Origin: Mucilaginibacter mali
GTDB taxonomy: Bacteria > Bacteroidota > Bacteroidia > Sphingobacteriales > Sphingobacteriaceae
Reading direction: 5' to 3'
NCBI RefSeq assembly: GCF_013283875.1
Contig: NZ_CP054139.1
Coordinates: 5,828,001-5,892,000, forward strand
Length of the DNA stretch: 64,000 bases
Shown here: in pieces, positions 33,157 to 42,719 of the stretch
Position numbering within the stretch: the stretch's first letter is position 1
How the letters are laid out: every line of letters begins with the position of its first letter
Notes under the pieces: model-generated
The model's database searches: none
Told to the model about the DNA's origin: nothing
What the model saw: only the letters and a program-made list of their open reading frames with translations
Program-made: the position numbers and the translations under genes

Positions 33157-36100
33157 TTAAAAGCTTGTTTGAAAACCAATAGTGTACATTCTCATAGGCG
33201 GTAACGCCAAACCTTGGTTTTCCGGGTCCAATCCCAGATATTTAGTTATGGTAAATAGATTTTGTGCAGTTAAAGAAATTTTTGTATTCTTTAATTGCGT
33301 CTTCGCCTCCCATTTTTTTGGTAAAGTATATGACAATTGGATGTTTTTTAGCCGTGCGAAGGAGGCATCACTAATGATAACATCGCTGCCCTGGAAATTG
33401 CTGAGTGCCGTGTTGTAGGTAGCGATTGCCCCCGTTGTTGCTTTGGGCAATTGAGCATTGTCACCCGATGTCCTCCAATGGTCGAGGAGATATACTGGTT
33501 TATTAGTATTCTGAGATACCCTCAAAGAGAAATAGTTGATGTAATTATACCCGGTCTGTTTTACAAACTGAAAATCAAAACTGAAGCTAAATGATTTATA
33601 GTTAAAATGATTTTCCAAACCACCATGAAATGTTTGTTGGGGCGCAGCTACTAGTCGCTGGTCGTTAGTGTTTATTAATCCGTCATGGTTGAAGTCTTCC
33701 ATGATCGGAATTCCTGTCTGTGTATCGATACCTACATAGTGATACAACTTACGCAGGGATAACGGCATTCCTACGAGATACTGATTTATATATGTCGTAT
33801 TTGTTTCTAGTCCAGGAAACGATGCTAGTTTATTTTTGGGAAAAGAAATATTAAAATCACTAACCCATGTAAAATCGTTTGTGTTTATGTTAACGGTATT
33901 CAGTGATAACTCAAATCCAGTATTCTGCACAGTCGCAGGGAAATTTGTAATAACGCTGGTAAATCCTGCGATGGAAGGAAGCGGTTGTTGCACTAAAGAG
34001 TTATTTGTCTTATTATGATAATAATCTAAAGAAAGATTGACTCTATCATTAAGCATACCAAGTTCCAATCCTACATCTACCTTCTGCACCGATTCCCATG
34101 CGTAATATGGATTTGCTATACGGCCAGGCGTTAATCCTGCAATATTCTGATAGATAACATTGCTATTGCTGCCATACGTACTTAAATATTGGTAGTCAGA
34201 AATTTGATCATTTCCCGTAACCCCATAACTGGCTCTGAGTTTACCCAAGCTTAACCAGGAAACATTTTTTAAAAAATTTTCTTTTGAAAATATCCATGCT
34301 GCACCAATTGAACCGAAATTCCCAAATTGGTTACCTGGACCAAACCGGCTACTTCCATCCCGTCTTCCAACAATGTTAAATAAATATTTGTCTTGCCAAT
34401 TGTAGCCGATACGGCTATATAAGGCTCCATACCGATATTGAGTATTCGCATTGTAACCAGAGTAGATTGTTGAGGCAAAATTTACGTTCGACAGTAAAGC
34501 ATCACTGCTGAAACCATAACCACCGAAAGTATAACTATCGGAAATGTTTTTTTGAAAGGTGGCTCCAATAAGAACATTTAGCTGTCCGGATGCAATCTTT
34601 TTAACATATTCAATACCGGGTTCAACCTGCCAAATTAAGTTGTATCCGTTGGCAATATCCAATTGTCTAATATCGTTTGTGGGCGCAAAAACTACGCCTG
34701 AGAACCGTTTGACTGTTTGGTCAATTTGCTTCCTTGTATATCCTGCACTGGTTTTCAAGGTCAGATCGGAGAAAAGTTTGTAATTAAGATCTATATTTCC
34801 CGTCAAACTATTTATATCGGACTGATTTGGGGTAAAAGTTGTGCTTAAAGGATTAGTCCATGTTCCGTTCTGCCAATTTAAGTTGCCATTATTGTCATAT
34901 ATAGCTGGTGCGTCTGGAGCAAGTACTATTTTCGCGGTATAATCGCTCGCATGAACTAGGTTGGATTCGTTTGAATAACGAGCGATGAATTGCATTTTGA
35001 GTTTTTGATCGTTGGAAACATAATTCACCGTCATCCCAACGTTTACTTGTGAATCATGATCACCTCCCGGAAAAACTGCGTCCTGACGCGAACTCCCTGC
35101 ATTAAGTCGAAATTGGGTATTTGTATTCCCCCCACTAACGGAAATCTGCCCATTAGAATATCGTGCAGTTCTCCCTATCATTTCTTTTTGCCAGTCAGTA
35201 TAACGTGTGGTGTCCCAAGTCCCATTGATATCATAATCTGATGCAATCGGCGTTTTACCATCGTTGGCAAATGCCTCCCGTCGAAGCTTAAGATACTGTT
35301 GTGTGTTCAGTAGAGGTAATCTACTAGCTACATTCCCTATACCGCTCGTTAAATTTAAATCTACTTTTGTTCTTCCTGGGCGGCCCTTTTTGGTAGTAAT
35401 AAGTATTACACCATTTGCGCCCCGGGAACCATAAATAGCGGTAGCATCAGCGTCTTTCAAAATTTGTATATCTTCAATATCGGAAGGGTTTAATGAATTA
35501 AAGGGACTTAGACCAGTTGATGGCTGAATAGGGGTTGTGGGGGGAGCCCCTAAAGCTCCGCCTGACAATCCCGGGTTCGTTAATGAGATTGATGAAAAAG
35601 GTAAACCATCAACAATATATAACGGGTCATTGCCACTCCCAATACTATTTCTGCCCCGCAATTTCACCTGAACTCCTGCACCAGGAATACCGGAAAATTG
35701 AGAAATGTATAATCCTGGCACTCTTCCTTCCAATGCTGCTATAGGATTAATGCCAGGTTGCTTGGAGATATTGTCTCCGGTAACTTTAAAGGTGCTACCT
35801 GTGTTTAACTCTTGTTTTACTGAGTAGTATCCTTTGTTAACGATTACTTCTTGTAAGTTCGTCTGAACAGGCTTTAATCTAATAATTGATCCTGACGCAA
35901 TATCTTTTGCAGCTAATTCTATGGTTTCGTAACCAATAAACGAAAAAACAATAATCGTTTTGTCATCCGGGACCGTAATGGCAAAAGTGCCATTTGCATC
36001 AGAAGCAGTCGCCTGGCTGGTGGTTTTGATTTTCACAGTTACACCGACAAGCGGTTGTCCAGTTTCATCTTGAACTTTTCCTGCCACGGTTACCTGAGCG

Positions 36101-36495
36101 AATATTGCTCTGGCTTTATCAATGAATGTCGGTTCATTTTTTTTTAACAAGATGTTATTACCGACAATTTTATAATCGACAGATGTATTTTTAAAGGCGG
36201 CTTTGAGCGTTTCTTCAATGCTTGCATTGCTGACCTTTACAGTGATCTTTTCGTTTTTAAGTTCCTGGTCGGTATATAGGAACACATAGCCGGATTGTTG
36301 CTTGATGGTATTGATGACCTTTTCTAAGGGCGCGTTGGTTTCGTTCAGGTTGATTTTCTGGGCGAATCCTTTGGCGCTGGCCTGGACAAGGGCTATGATC
36401 AACAGGAGTGTCGTTAGTTTCATAACCTTTATAATTGTTTGCAGCGGCTGTCGGCTGTTAGGTCGCAGCACTGCGTGAATAGCAGTAAAATTCAT
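33157..36495 (-). CDS. SusC/RagA TonB-linked outer-membrane transporter with STN domain
   Basis: 1112 residues. The long n-region is followed by a hydrophobic signal stretch (KLTTLLLIIALVQASAKGFAQ, about 26-46); a shorter start at 36423 is equally possible. Domains are an STN signalling domain at about 48-105 (LEKVINTIKQQSGYVFLY), a carboxypeptidase-regulatory-like domain at about 135-215 (VAGKVQDETGQPLVGVTV), a plug with the PGVQVKLRG-type motif (GIPGAGVQVKLRGRNSIGS) and DATAIYGSRGANGVILITTKKG, and then a 22-strand barrel. The STN domain fits control by the FecR/ECF sigma genes upstream. Confidence 0.93.
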   Translation of the reverse strand: MNFTAIHAVLRPNSRQPLQTIIKVMKLTTLLLIIALVQASAKGFAQKINLNETNAPLEKVINTIKQQSGYVFLYTDQELKNEKITVKVSNASIEETLKAAFKNTSVDYKIVGNNILLKKNEPTFIDKARAIFAQVTVAGKVQDETGQPLVGVTVKIKTTSQATASDANGTFAITVPDDKTIIVFSFIGYETIELAAKDIASGSIIRLKPVQTNLQEVIVNKGYYSVKQELNTGSTFKVTGDNISKQPGINPIAALEGRVPGLYISQFSGIPGAGVQVKLRGRNSIGSGNDPLYIVDGLPFSSISLTNPGLSGGALGAPPTTPIQPSTGLSPFNSLNPSDIEDIQILKDADATAIYGSRGANGVILITTKKGRPGRTKVDLNLTSGIGNVASRLPLLNTQQYLKLRREAFANDGKTPIASDYDINGTWDTTRYTDWQKEMIGRTARYSNGQISVSGGNTNTQFRLNAGSSRQDAVFPGGDHDSQVNVGMTVNYVSNDQKLKMQFIARYSNESNLVHASDYTAKIVLAPDAPAIYDNNGNLNWQNGTWTNPLSTTFTPNQSDINSLTGNIDLNYKLFSDLTLKTSAGYTRKQIDQTVKRFSGVVFAPTNDIRQLDIANGYNLIWQVEPGIEYVKKIASGQLNVLIGATFQKNISDSYTFGGYGFSSDALLSNVNFASTIYSGYNANTQYRYGALYSRIGYNWQDKYLFNIVGRRDGSSRFGPGNQFGNFGSIGAAWIFSKENFLKNVSWLSLGKLRASYGVTGNDQISDYQYLSTYGSNSNVIYQNIAGLTPGRIANPYYAWESVQKVDVGLELGMLNDRVNLSLDYYHNKTNNSLVQQPLPSIAGFTSVITNFPATVQNTGFELSLNTVNINTNDFTWVSDFNISFPKNKLASFPGLETNTTYINQYLVGMPLSLRKLYHYVGIDTQTGIPIMEDFNHDGLINTNDQRLVAAPQQTFHGGLENHFNYKSFSFSFDFQFVKQTGYNYINYFSLRVSQNTNKPVYLLDHWRTSGDNAQLPKATTGAIATYNTALSNFQGSDVIISDASFARLKNIQLSYTLPKKWEAKTQLKNTKISLTAQNLFTITKYLGLDPENQGLALPPMRMYTIGFQTSF

Positions 36496-36585
36496 TACTT
36501 TTGTAAAGTTTTGGGTTAATACATGAATAGTTCTCCAAATTATTTATCCTGACTTTGTCGGGAAAGGGTTGACCCGGACTTTGCC

Positions 36586-36622
36586 GTAAAAGTGCTTCGA
36601 ACCACTTTTGCGGCTTTTTTGT
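36586..36622 (+). terminator. Hairpin with T run between fecR and susC
   Basis: Near 36586-36615, GCCGTAAAAGTG pairs with CACTTTTGCGGC around a short loop, followed on the plus strand by TTTTTT. Both flanking genes are on the minus strand, so on the coding side this is a leader hairpin before susC; on the plus strand it would stop antisense transcripts. The rest of the 228-bp gap shows nothing else. Confidence 0.5.
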
Positions 36623-36723
36623 CTCAGATACCCTCAGTTTCGCCGTTGCTTTATTGTCGTAAAGTTGTTTTCATGGTCTTGGGGGTTTGGTTAATCATTC
36701 TGTTTATTGCTATTTAGGTTATG

Positions 36724-37860
36724 TTATGGTTTTACGAGGATCTTCTTCCCGTCAAATCCCTGTACGATTTCAAAATTGACTTTAAAGAATTTAAGTACTT
36801 CCAATACTTGTAAGGCATTGACGTTGCGGTGCATCTCGCCGTGGAATACGGTTCTGGGCGTTCCTTCAGGGTATTCGACATCTACGTCATACCAGCGCGA
36901 GATTTGGCGCATAGCATCCGCCAGCGGCATTCCTTCGAAATTAAACAGGCCATTTTTCCAGGCGATGGCCTGCTCGATATCGGCTTTCTTTACTCTGATA
37001 TTGCCGTTGGTAATTACGGCTTGTTGTCCCGGTATGAGCGTTTTTTCGTTGTTGATTCTTATGCTGCCTTCGATGAGGGTGGTTTTGATATTCGGCTCAT
37101 CGTCATAGGCGTTGATATTGAAATGGGTGCCTAAATCTTCGATGGTTTGGCCTTTCACACTTACTCGGAATGGCATTTTTGAATTATGGGTAACCTCGAA
37201 ATAGACCTGGCCGGTGATCTCTACTTTACGTTCGCTGCCTGTGAAGACTACGGGGTAGCGGATAGAGGACCCGGCATCGAGTATGGCGACGGTGCCATCC
37301 GATAGGGTCAGCGGGTAATAGTTGCCGCGTTTGGTGGTAATGGTATTGTAGGCGATGGTTGCTGTGCCTGTGTTTTCATTATTGTTGTCGTTGTTGTAGA
37401 CAATGCTGTTGTTAGCGGTCTTCGTAATGTTGGTGCTGCCCTGCGTGGCGATGGTACCGGCTTTAACCTGGTTCAGGCTGATCTGCTGGCCGTTGGACAA
37501 TTGCAGGATCGCGGACTGGTTGCCAGGCGGGATATCCGTCTTTGGTATACTTGCGGTTTGCGGTGGTACTGTTGCTTTATTTTTGAACAGGAAGTAACCG
37601 CCCGCTGACAGGATCAATAAGATAGACGCGGCGGCGGCGATGCGGCGTGGCCATAGGCTACGGGTCTTATGTTGTGCATGGGCCATGATGGTATGGCGCA
37701 TCTGCTCATGGGCGGCGTTGATCTCCTGCATGGAGGGGTTCTCGTCACTGTTTTTAAAATCTAACAGGTGCCAGCTTTCTACGAGGGCTTTTTCCTCGGG
37801 GGTGCAGTTGCCATCGAGGTAGCGTTTGATCAGTTCTTCGGGTGTATTCTTTTCTGACAT
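36724..37860 (-). CDS. FecR-family anti-sigma factor
   Basis: 378 residues. It has a cytoplasmic helical N-terminus (ELIKRYLDGNCTPEEKALVESWH), one membrane span at about 70-89 (AAASILLILSAGGYFLF), then a periplasmic FecR domain (YPLTLSDGTVAILDAGSSIRYP; KVEITGQVYFEV) and a C-terminal DUF4974-type domain with a lipid- or STN-binding fold (FNFEGMPLADAMRQISRWYDVDVEYPE). It senses the STN domain of the SusC protein and holds the ECF sigma factor. The sigma gene lies 2.8 kb away instead of adjacent. Confidence 0.92.
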   Translation of the reverse strand: MSEKNTPEELIKRYLDGNCTPEEKALVESWHLLDFKNSDENPSMQEINAAHEQMRHTIMAHAQHKTRSLWPRRIAAAASILLILSAGGYFLFKNKATVPPQTASIPKTDIPPGNQSAILQLSNGQQISLNQVKAGTIATQGSTNITKTANNSIVYNNDNNNENTGTATIAYNTITTKRGNYYPLTLSDGTVAILDAGSSIRYPVVFTGSERKVEITGQVYFEVTHNSKMPFRVSVKGQTIEDLGTHFNINAYDDEPNIKTTLIEGSIRINNEKTLIPGQQAVITNGNIRVKKADIEQAIAWKNGLFNFEGMPLADAMRQISRWYDVDVEYPEGTPRTVFHGEMHRNVNALQVLEVLKFFKVNFEIVQGFDGKKILVKP

Positions 37861-38083
37861 GTAATGGCGCTTTTAAGGCGTTTCATATACATGTAAGTTA
37901 AGTGGTGATGTGTTCCCGAAGAATTTTGAATTATTTTTTGGAGGGATGCTCCTTATAAATCGCATAAGTGACTTAACACTTTTGATTAACCGGCACCATA
38001 CTCCTCCTACTCCAGCCGGGGACATGAGTCTTAATAATTTAAATCAACTCATTTTTTGTAGCTTTAATTCCAAACTTTATACA

Positions 38084-40678
38084 ATGCCTTATCAATCCGA
38101 CAAAATCCTGGATGAAGCGATAGCCATCGCCATCAAAGATACTGACATTCAAAATGGCCTTGCTGAAACCAATTATCCGGCGGAACGATTGGCCGGTGAA
38201 GTTAAGGTTCAGGCTTCGGAAGTTTGGGCACCAGTTCTAAAGGACATCGCCGACTTTGATCAAACCGAAGGAAGGATCGATGATTTTATTTTAAAACATC
38301 CGTTTTTGTATAAAGCCGGGCAGAAGAGGTCTACCCGAACGTTTTTTAAACCTGTCTGGCTGGTCATTTTATTTGAAGCGTTGTTTATAATACAAGATTT
38401 CGGGCCAGTTTTTTTCCCTGATCTTTGGCCCTCATTATTGGTTTATCAACCGATGTATAAACAGGTAAATGATACACTGCTGAGTTTTTTGCTTGCCGCC
38501 GGTATTTTTACCTTGCAAAATGTCATATTATTCAATCGCTGGTTAGGTCTTTGGGATCTGACGATACGCTACTATTATCGTTTCGTATTCTTTTTAGCCA
38601 GGCGTGACAGCCGGCGGTTGTATGCACAATGTACGATGGATGTCGCGCATCTGGGCATGGTTTCGAACTTACTAAAAGATAGTTTGCGCGAAAAGGGGGT
38701 AAAGGAGGTCATGCGTAAGATTCTGAACGAACATATCGCCGTCTCCTATCAAACGACCTTTGACAAGATCGAAACTACCGGCCTGGGCGAAGTACTTGAT
38801 GCAACGCGTACGATCAGCACGCAGGCACGCGAGCAGATGGACTACCTGCTTAATCATATGCCAGGGGGGAGTATCGGCATAGCGGGTTCACGCGGCGCGG
38901 GTAAAAGCACCTTGATACAATTGTACTGCGGCCGCGACCGGATAGTGCCAGAAATGAATGGTCGGCTTGTACTGCCTGTAATGGCATCCGCTCCGGTAAA
39001 GTACGAGGCGCGGGATTTTATCCTTTATCTTTTCAAATCGGTTTGCCGGGCTTATCTCAATATTGACGGAAATAATAACCGCTATTTGCAACGGCGTTAT
39101 GAACGAGGATCAGCGGTGCCCATATCCAGTCTCTGGCTAAACCATTTAAAACCAGTGTGCTTTATCGGCGGCTTGATATTAATAATGGTATCACCACTTC
39201 TCCGATGGAGTTATGTTGCCGACCACCCCGGCAAAGCTTCACCCAAGCGGGATACGATCTATATTAAAAATATCACTCAACCCGATAAGGCTACAGTGGT
39301 ATCCCGCAGCCCGAATACCGACATAGATGCCTTGACCAGTTCTTTCAGCCAGTTGTTCCATTCTTTGGATGAACCCAAAGCTGCAGTGGATACCAATAAA
39401 AGTTTTTTCGCCTATTACCGTACCGCTTTCAGCCGATCTTATAACAGCGCTTCGGATTGCTTATTTTATGGTACTGGCTTATTTGTGATTTGGATGTTGC
39501 TGGCGTTTATCGACCGGAGAGCACGGCGGCCCCTTGGCTCTTTATTAGGGAGACGATATTTTTCAGAAGAGCAATGGCTTGATGGTACCGGCTCTTCAAG
39601 AGATAAATCGCAACTAGCCAAGGATGCTGTCAAATGGCTTGAAAAGATAGATTTTCAACAATCTTTTACCAGTGGCTGGTCTGGCGGAATTAAACTGCCG
39701 TATATTGAAAGTGGCACTACCCGGTCAAACACGCTGACCGAAAAGCCGTTATCAAACCCTGAGATCGTCGCAGCTTTCGCCGATTTCCTGAAAGATGCCG
39801 CACAAATCTATCAAGTCATCATCGGCATAGATGAGTTGGATAAGTTGGAATCTGCCGCCTCTGCGGAGCAGTTTTTGAATGACATCAAATCTATCTTTGG
39901 TATACCGCGCTGTTTTTTTCTAATTTCTGTTTCCGAAGATGCGATGAGTAACTTTGAACGTCGCGGGTTACCGTTCCGGGACGTTTTCGACAGTGCCTTT
40001 GATAGTATCGTTTACGTGGAATACCTCGATTTGGAAAGCACTAAACGACTATTACAGCGGCGGGTCATCGGTCGACCAGCTGTTTTCTTCTGTTTAGCAT
40101 ATTGTTTTGCCGGCGGCTTGCCGCGCGATGTAATTCGGTATTTCCGGGACATCGCACGGCTATCAGCAGACACCAACGAACTGGCGGCCATCACAGCCCG
40201 GCTTGTTAGTGACGACGTCACGGCTAAATTACGAGCTATTGCCTTTTCAATTAAAAAATACCGGACTCATGAGGCAGCAGGCAAATTGCTCGACCTGCTG
40301 TTCGGAGATCCGGCCGAGTTAACCACTGGTAAACTGGAGAGCATGCTCAATAAGTTAAAGCGTCAAATGACTGCGCTTAGCTCAGAAATAAAAAAACAGC
40401 AGTCCGCAATAGGAACGGATACGATTCCTCCGACACTGGCCGAACAGTGGGAGTTACTCGGTTTGATGGAGGAAGTATACGCCTACCTGGCTTTCATTAC
40501 AACGCTATACAATTTGTTTACGTCGGGGCTGGACGAAGCTAAAATCCAACAAATAGAACAAAATAAAGGGTTCGAAGCCTTGGCTGAGGCACGGCAAATA
40601 CTGGCGGTAGATAAAGTGATCGCCCTCAAAAAGATCAATGCTTGCCGCAGTAAGGAGGGGTTTGCTGTATTTGGATAA
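38084..40678 (+). CDS. KAP-like P-loop ATPase with inserted membrane segments
   Basis: 864 residues from the ATG at 38084. The N-terminal part has two membrane spans (PVWLVILFEALFIIQDF and LLSFLLAAGIFTLQNVILF). Walker A GSRGAGKS is at 268-275 and a Walker B candidate IGIDELDKL at about 581-588. Two more spans lie between them (CFIGGLILIMVSPLL; LFYGTGLFVIWMLLAFI), which is the hallmark of KAP-type NTPases. After Walker B comes a sensor-like segment, and the C-terminus has coiled helices. KAP-like proteins anchor membrane complexes and are linked to phage defence. It is on the plus strand between the sigma and FecR genes. Confidence 0.7.
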   Translation: MPYQSDKILDEAIAIAIKDTDIQNGLAETNYPAERLAGEVKVQASEVWAPVLKDIADFDQTEGRIDDFILKHPFLYKAGQKRSTRTFFKPVWLVILFEALFIIQDFGPVFFPDLWPSLLVYQPMYKQVNDTLLSFLLAAGIFTLQNVILFNRWLGLWDLTIRYYYRFVFFLARRDSRRLYAQCTMDVAHLGMVSNLLKDSLREKGVKEVMRKILNEHIAVSYQTTFDKIETTGLGEVLDATRTISTQAREQMDYLLNHMPGGSIGIAGSRGAGKSTLIQLYCGRDRIVPEMNGRLVLPVMASAPVKYEARDFILYLFKSVCRAYLNIDGNNNRYLQRRYERGSAVPISSLWLNHLKPVCFIGGLILIMVSPLLRWSYVADHPGKASPKRDTIYIKNITQPDKATVVSRSPNTDIDALTSSFSQLFHSLDEPKAAVDTNKSFFAYYRTAFSRSYNSASDCLFYGTGLFVIWMLLAFIDRRARRPLGSLLGRRYFSEEQWLDGTGSSRDKSQLAKDAVKWLEKIDFQQSFTSGWSGGIKLPYIESGTTRSNTLTEKPLSNPEIVAAFADFLKDAAQIYQVIIGIDELDKLESAASAEQFLNDIKSIFGIPRCFFLISVSEDAMSNFERRGLPFRDVFDSAFDSIVYVEYLDLESTKRLLQRRVIGRPAVFFCLAYCFAGGLPRDVIRYFRDIARLSADTNELAAITARLVSDDVTAKLRAIAFSIKKYRTHEAAGKLLDLLFGDPAELTTGKLESMLNKLKRQMTALSSEIKKQQSAIGTDTIPPTLAEQWELLGLMEEVYAYLAFITTLYNLFTSGLDEAKIQQIEQNKGFEALAEARQILAVDKVIALKKINACRSKEGFAVFG

Positions 40679-40691
40679 ATTCGGAGCTTTA

Positions 40692-41300
40692 TTACAGTTT
40701 CTTCATCAGTTCGGCAAGTGCTTCGGCGCTAAGGAATAGGCCGGTTAATTGGAGCGCGCCGAGTTTCATTTTTAATTGTTTGACGGCGAGGCTGACCTGG
40801 TTCTGCACGGTTTTTTCAGATACGTCAAGGAGTTCGGCGATATGTGCAGTACTCATATTGGCCTTGCGGCTGAGTTCGTAGATGAGTTTAAGTTTTGGTG
40901 GCAGGAGGCTGATCTGTTCTTCGATGAGGCGCAGCATTTCGCGTTCGCGCAAAAGGTTGTCGGTTTCAGGGCTGCCTTCCTGCATGTATTTTTTCAGCGA
41001 GTCGGCGTAATCCAGCCTGACTTTCTTTTTATCGAGCAGGTTGAAAAATTTATAGCGCACGGCGCTGTACAGGTAAGCTAATATATTATGGTCAAATTCG
41101 ATGCTGTCGCGTTTGTCCCAAAGGTATAAAAAGACTTCCTGCACGATATCGGCGGCCTCATCTTTGTCTTTGGTAATCTTCCGGGCATAGACATATAGTG
41201 TAGGCTGGAAACGGTCAAATAGCTGGGTATAGGCTGCGGCATTCCCTTCCCGTAGTTGGGCGACCAGTTGCTGATCGGTGGGTGTGGTGGGAATTGCCAT
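40692..41300 (-). CDS. ECF-subfamily RNA polymerase sigma factor
   Basis: 202 residues. Region 2 has the family motif DEAADIVQEVFLYLWDKRDS near 47-66. Region 4 ends with the HTH LSRKANMSTAHIAELLDVSEKTVQNQVSLAVKQLK. It belongs to the FecI-like group (ECF sigma controlled by FecR), and its partner FecR and target SusC/SusD lie downstream on the same strand, separated by the plus-strand ATPase gene. It ends 13 bp after the ATPase stop, so the two genes are convergent. Confidence 0.92.
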   Translation of the reverse strand: MAIPTTPTDQQLVAQLREGNAAAYTQLFDRFQPTLYVYARKITKDKDEAADIVQEVFLYLWDKRDSIEFDHNILAYLYSAVRYKFFNLLDKKKVRLDYADSLKKYMQEGSPETDNLLREREMLRLIEEQISLLPPKLKLIYELSRKANMSTAHIAELLDVSEKTVQNQVSLAVKQLKMKLGALQLTGLFLSAEALAELMKKL

Positions 41301-41383
41301 GACGTTTAATGTAAATACGAATTTACCAAAAAATTTAGTGCAAAGAAAATAAACGATTGTAAATTAAGTGTTAAGCCGTGCAT

Positions 41384-41569
41384 TTAATCTCTCTTGATGA
41401 GGTAGCAAATACCGAATACAATAATGGCGCAAACTACCACGAGCGCAATAATTCCTAATGATTTTCCATTCATGATGTTCGTTGTTGCAGGTGAAACCTG
41501 TCGTGTTACGTTGATCAATACAATCACCAATCCGATGATTGCGGTTATAAATTCTATGGTTGTTTTCAT
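41384..41569 (-). CDS. Small two-span membrane protein
   Basis: 61 residues with an ATG at 41569. Two hydrophobic spans (FITAIIGLVIVLINV and IIALVVVCAIIVFGICYLI) are separated by a polar loop (TRQVSPATTNIMNGKSLG), and the protein ends in KRD. No match recognised. It lies upstream of the sigma gene, on the same strand with a 50-bp gap to the ECF start region, so it may be unrelated. Real coding is plausible because the span pattern is clear. Confidence 0.5.
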   Translation of the reverse strand: MKTTIEFITAIIGLVIVLINVTRQVSPATTNIMNGKSLGIIALVVVCAIIVFGICYLIKRD

Positions 41570-41651
41570 ATCCTATTATTATGTTATATCCTGTTTTGTC
41601 AAAATTCAACTATTCACATGGTAGTTTATCGCCGGATCATAGCCGGTTTAC

Positions 41652-41671
41652 CGCCTATGGTAACATAGGCG
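41652..41671. repeat. Perfect 8-bp inverted repeat
   Basis: CGCCTATG, loop GTAA, CATAGGCG. It lies in the 300-bp gap between the small membrane protein and the CoiA-like gene. No T run follows on either strand. It may be a hairpin or an operator. Nothing else is seen in this gap. Confidence 0.45.
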
Positions 41672-41869
41672 TGCGCGGATGTCAAGTCTTAGGGTTAAGA
41701 TAAAATTTGGTGAATTCGTCTGGAAAACGGAAGGCGCGAAAGCTTTGAATGGCCTTTTTATTTCGGTTTTAGGACACTTATTAAATGAGAATGAAAAATA
41801 ATCTTGTTGAATTACAGCGGGTTAACCTCAATTTCGCATTTAGCTGCAAGTTTTTTTGCAGTTGGAGGA

Positions 41870-42649
41870 TTAGGCCCCGTATTTGGCCAAAAAATCTTTC
41901 TTCTTCACGATTTGAAGATAGATCAACGTGGTGATGACTTGCTGGCGCTTTTTGATCCAATAAAGGAATTCATCGCCAAAATCGAGGAATACCGGCGCAC
42001 TGCAGGTGAGCCAGCCGCGGTGTTTGTATTTCCAGTTGAAAAGCCAGTATTGATGCTGAGCGTTTTTGTGCAGGTCGGCGACGGCTTTGAATTCGGCATC
42101 GTGCAGGCTATAAATCCTGACCATATTGCCATCGCCTTTGATATCTTCCTTTTTTATAAAGTGGGCGAATTTGGCGAGGCCATCCTGATCGACAGAAAAA
42201 TTATAGTCTTTCAGTAATTCGGATTCCGGATCGGGTATGGCGTTATTAAAATCAAAATCTCCTTTGAAGCGCAGGCCATTGACAATCCACAGCAACTTGG
42301 GATAAAAAGCGTTGCGGCTTTGCATCTCTTCCGCTGACATAGCCGAGTGCTGGAACTCCAGGGTGATACCTTTGGGGGTATGCACATCCGCGCGGTGAAA
42401 TTCGCCGCTCTGCTCATCGCGGAAAATAACCTCGCGCCAGGCTTCAGGGAATTTGTTCTGCCAGTCGAGATGCCATTGGGTCATGGGCTCCCACCAAGGG
42501 TCGCAGTCGAAGCGTTTACGGTGGGCCCAATGGTGTACCTTTACGCTGCCGCATTTGGCGATAACGGGGTTGCCGCAACCTGGGCATACGCCTTTAAGGC
42601 CACTGGCTGGTTCTGTTTTGATCCCGTTAACATTGGCGTAGCGCGTCAT
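41870..42649 (-). CDS. CoiA-like protein (competence nuclease family)
   Basis: 259 residues. The N-terminus has a treble-clef or zinc-ribbon-like CPGCGNPV, then VHHWAHRKR, which is typical of CoiA relatives. The nuclease core shows HRADVHTPKGITLEFQHS with D88, E98 and Q100, the ExQ form of the PD-(D/E)XK catalytic set. CoiA proteins act in competence or as nucleases of DNA entry. The gene is alone here, at the left edge of the defence-like cluster, so a defence role is inferred from context only. Confidence 0.75.
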   Translation of the reverse strand: MTRYANVNGIKTEPASGLKGVCPGCGNPVIAKCGSVKVHHWAHRKRFDCDPWWEPMTQWHLDWQNKFPEAWREVIFRDEQSGEFHRADVHTPKGITLEFQHSAMSAEEMQSRNAFYPKLLWIVNGLRFKGDFDFNNAIPDPESELLKDYNFSVDQDGLAKFAHFIKKEDIKGDGNMVRIYSLHDAEFKAVADLHKNAQHQYWLFNWKYKHRGWLTCSAPVFLDFGDEFLYWIKKRQQVITTLIYLQIVKKKDFLAKYGA

Positions 42650-42719
42650 TAGCTAAAGATAGACAAATGGGTTGATTAGTGAATTATTGCTTGCGAAGCG
42701 AAGCTTTTTCACCCGTGCG

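Noticed and set aside
41364..41609. Alternative 81-codon minus-strand frame overlapping the 41384-41569 membrane protein
   Set aside because: Its sequence is rich in His/Asn/Arg with no spans; the overlapping frame has two clear membrane spans and an ATG.
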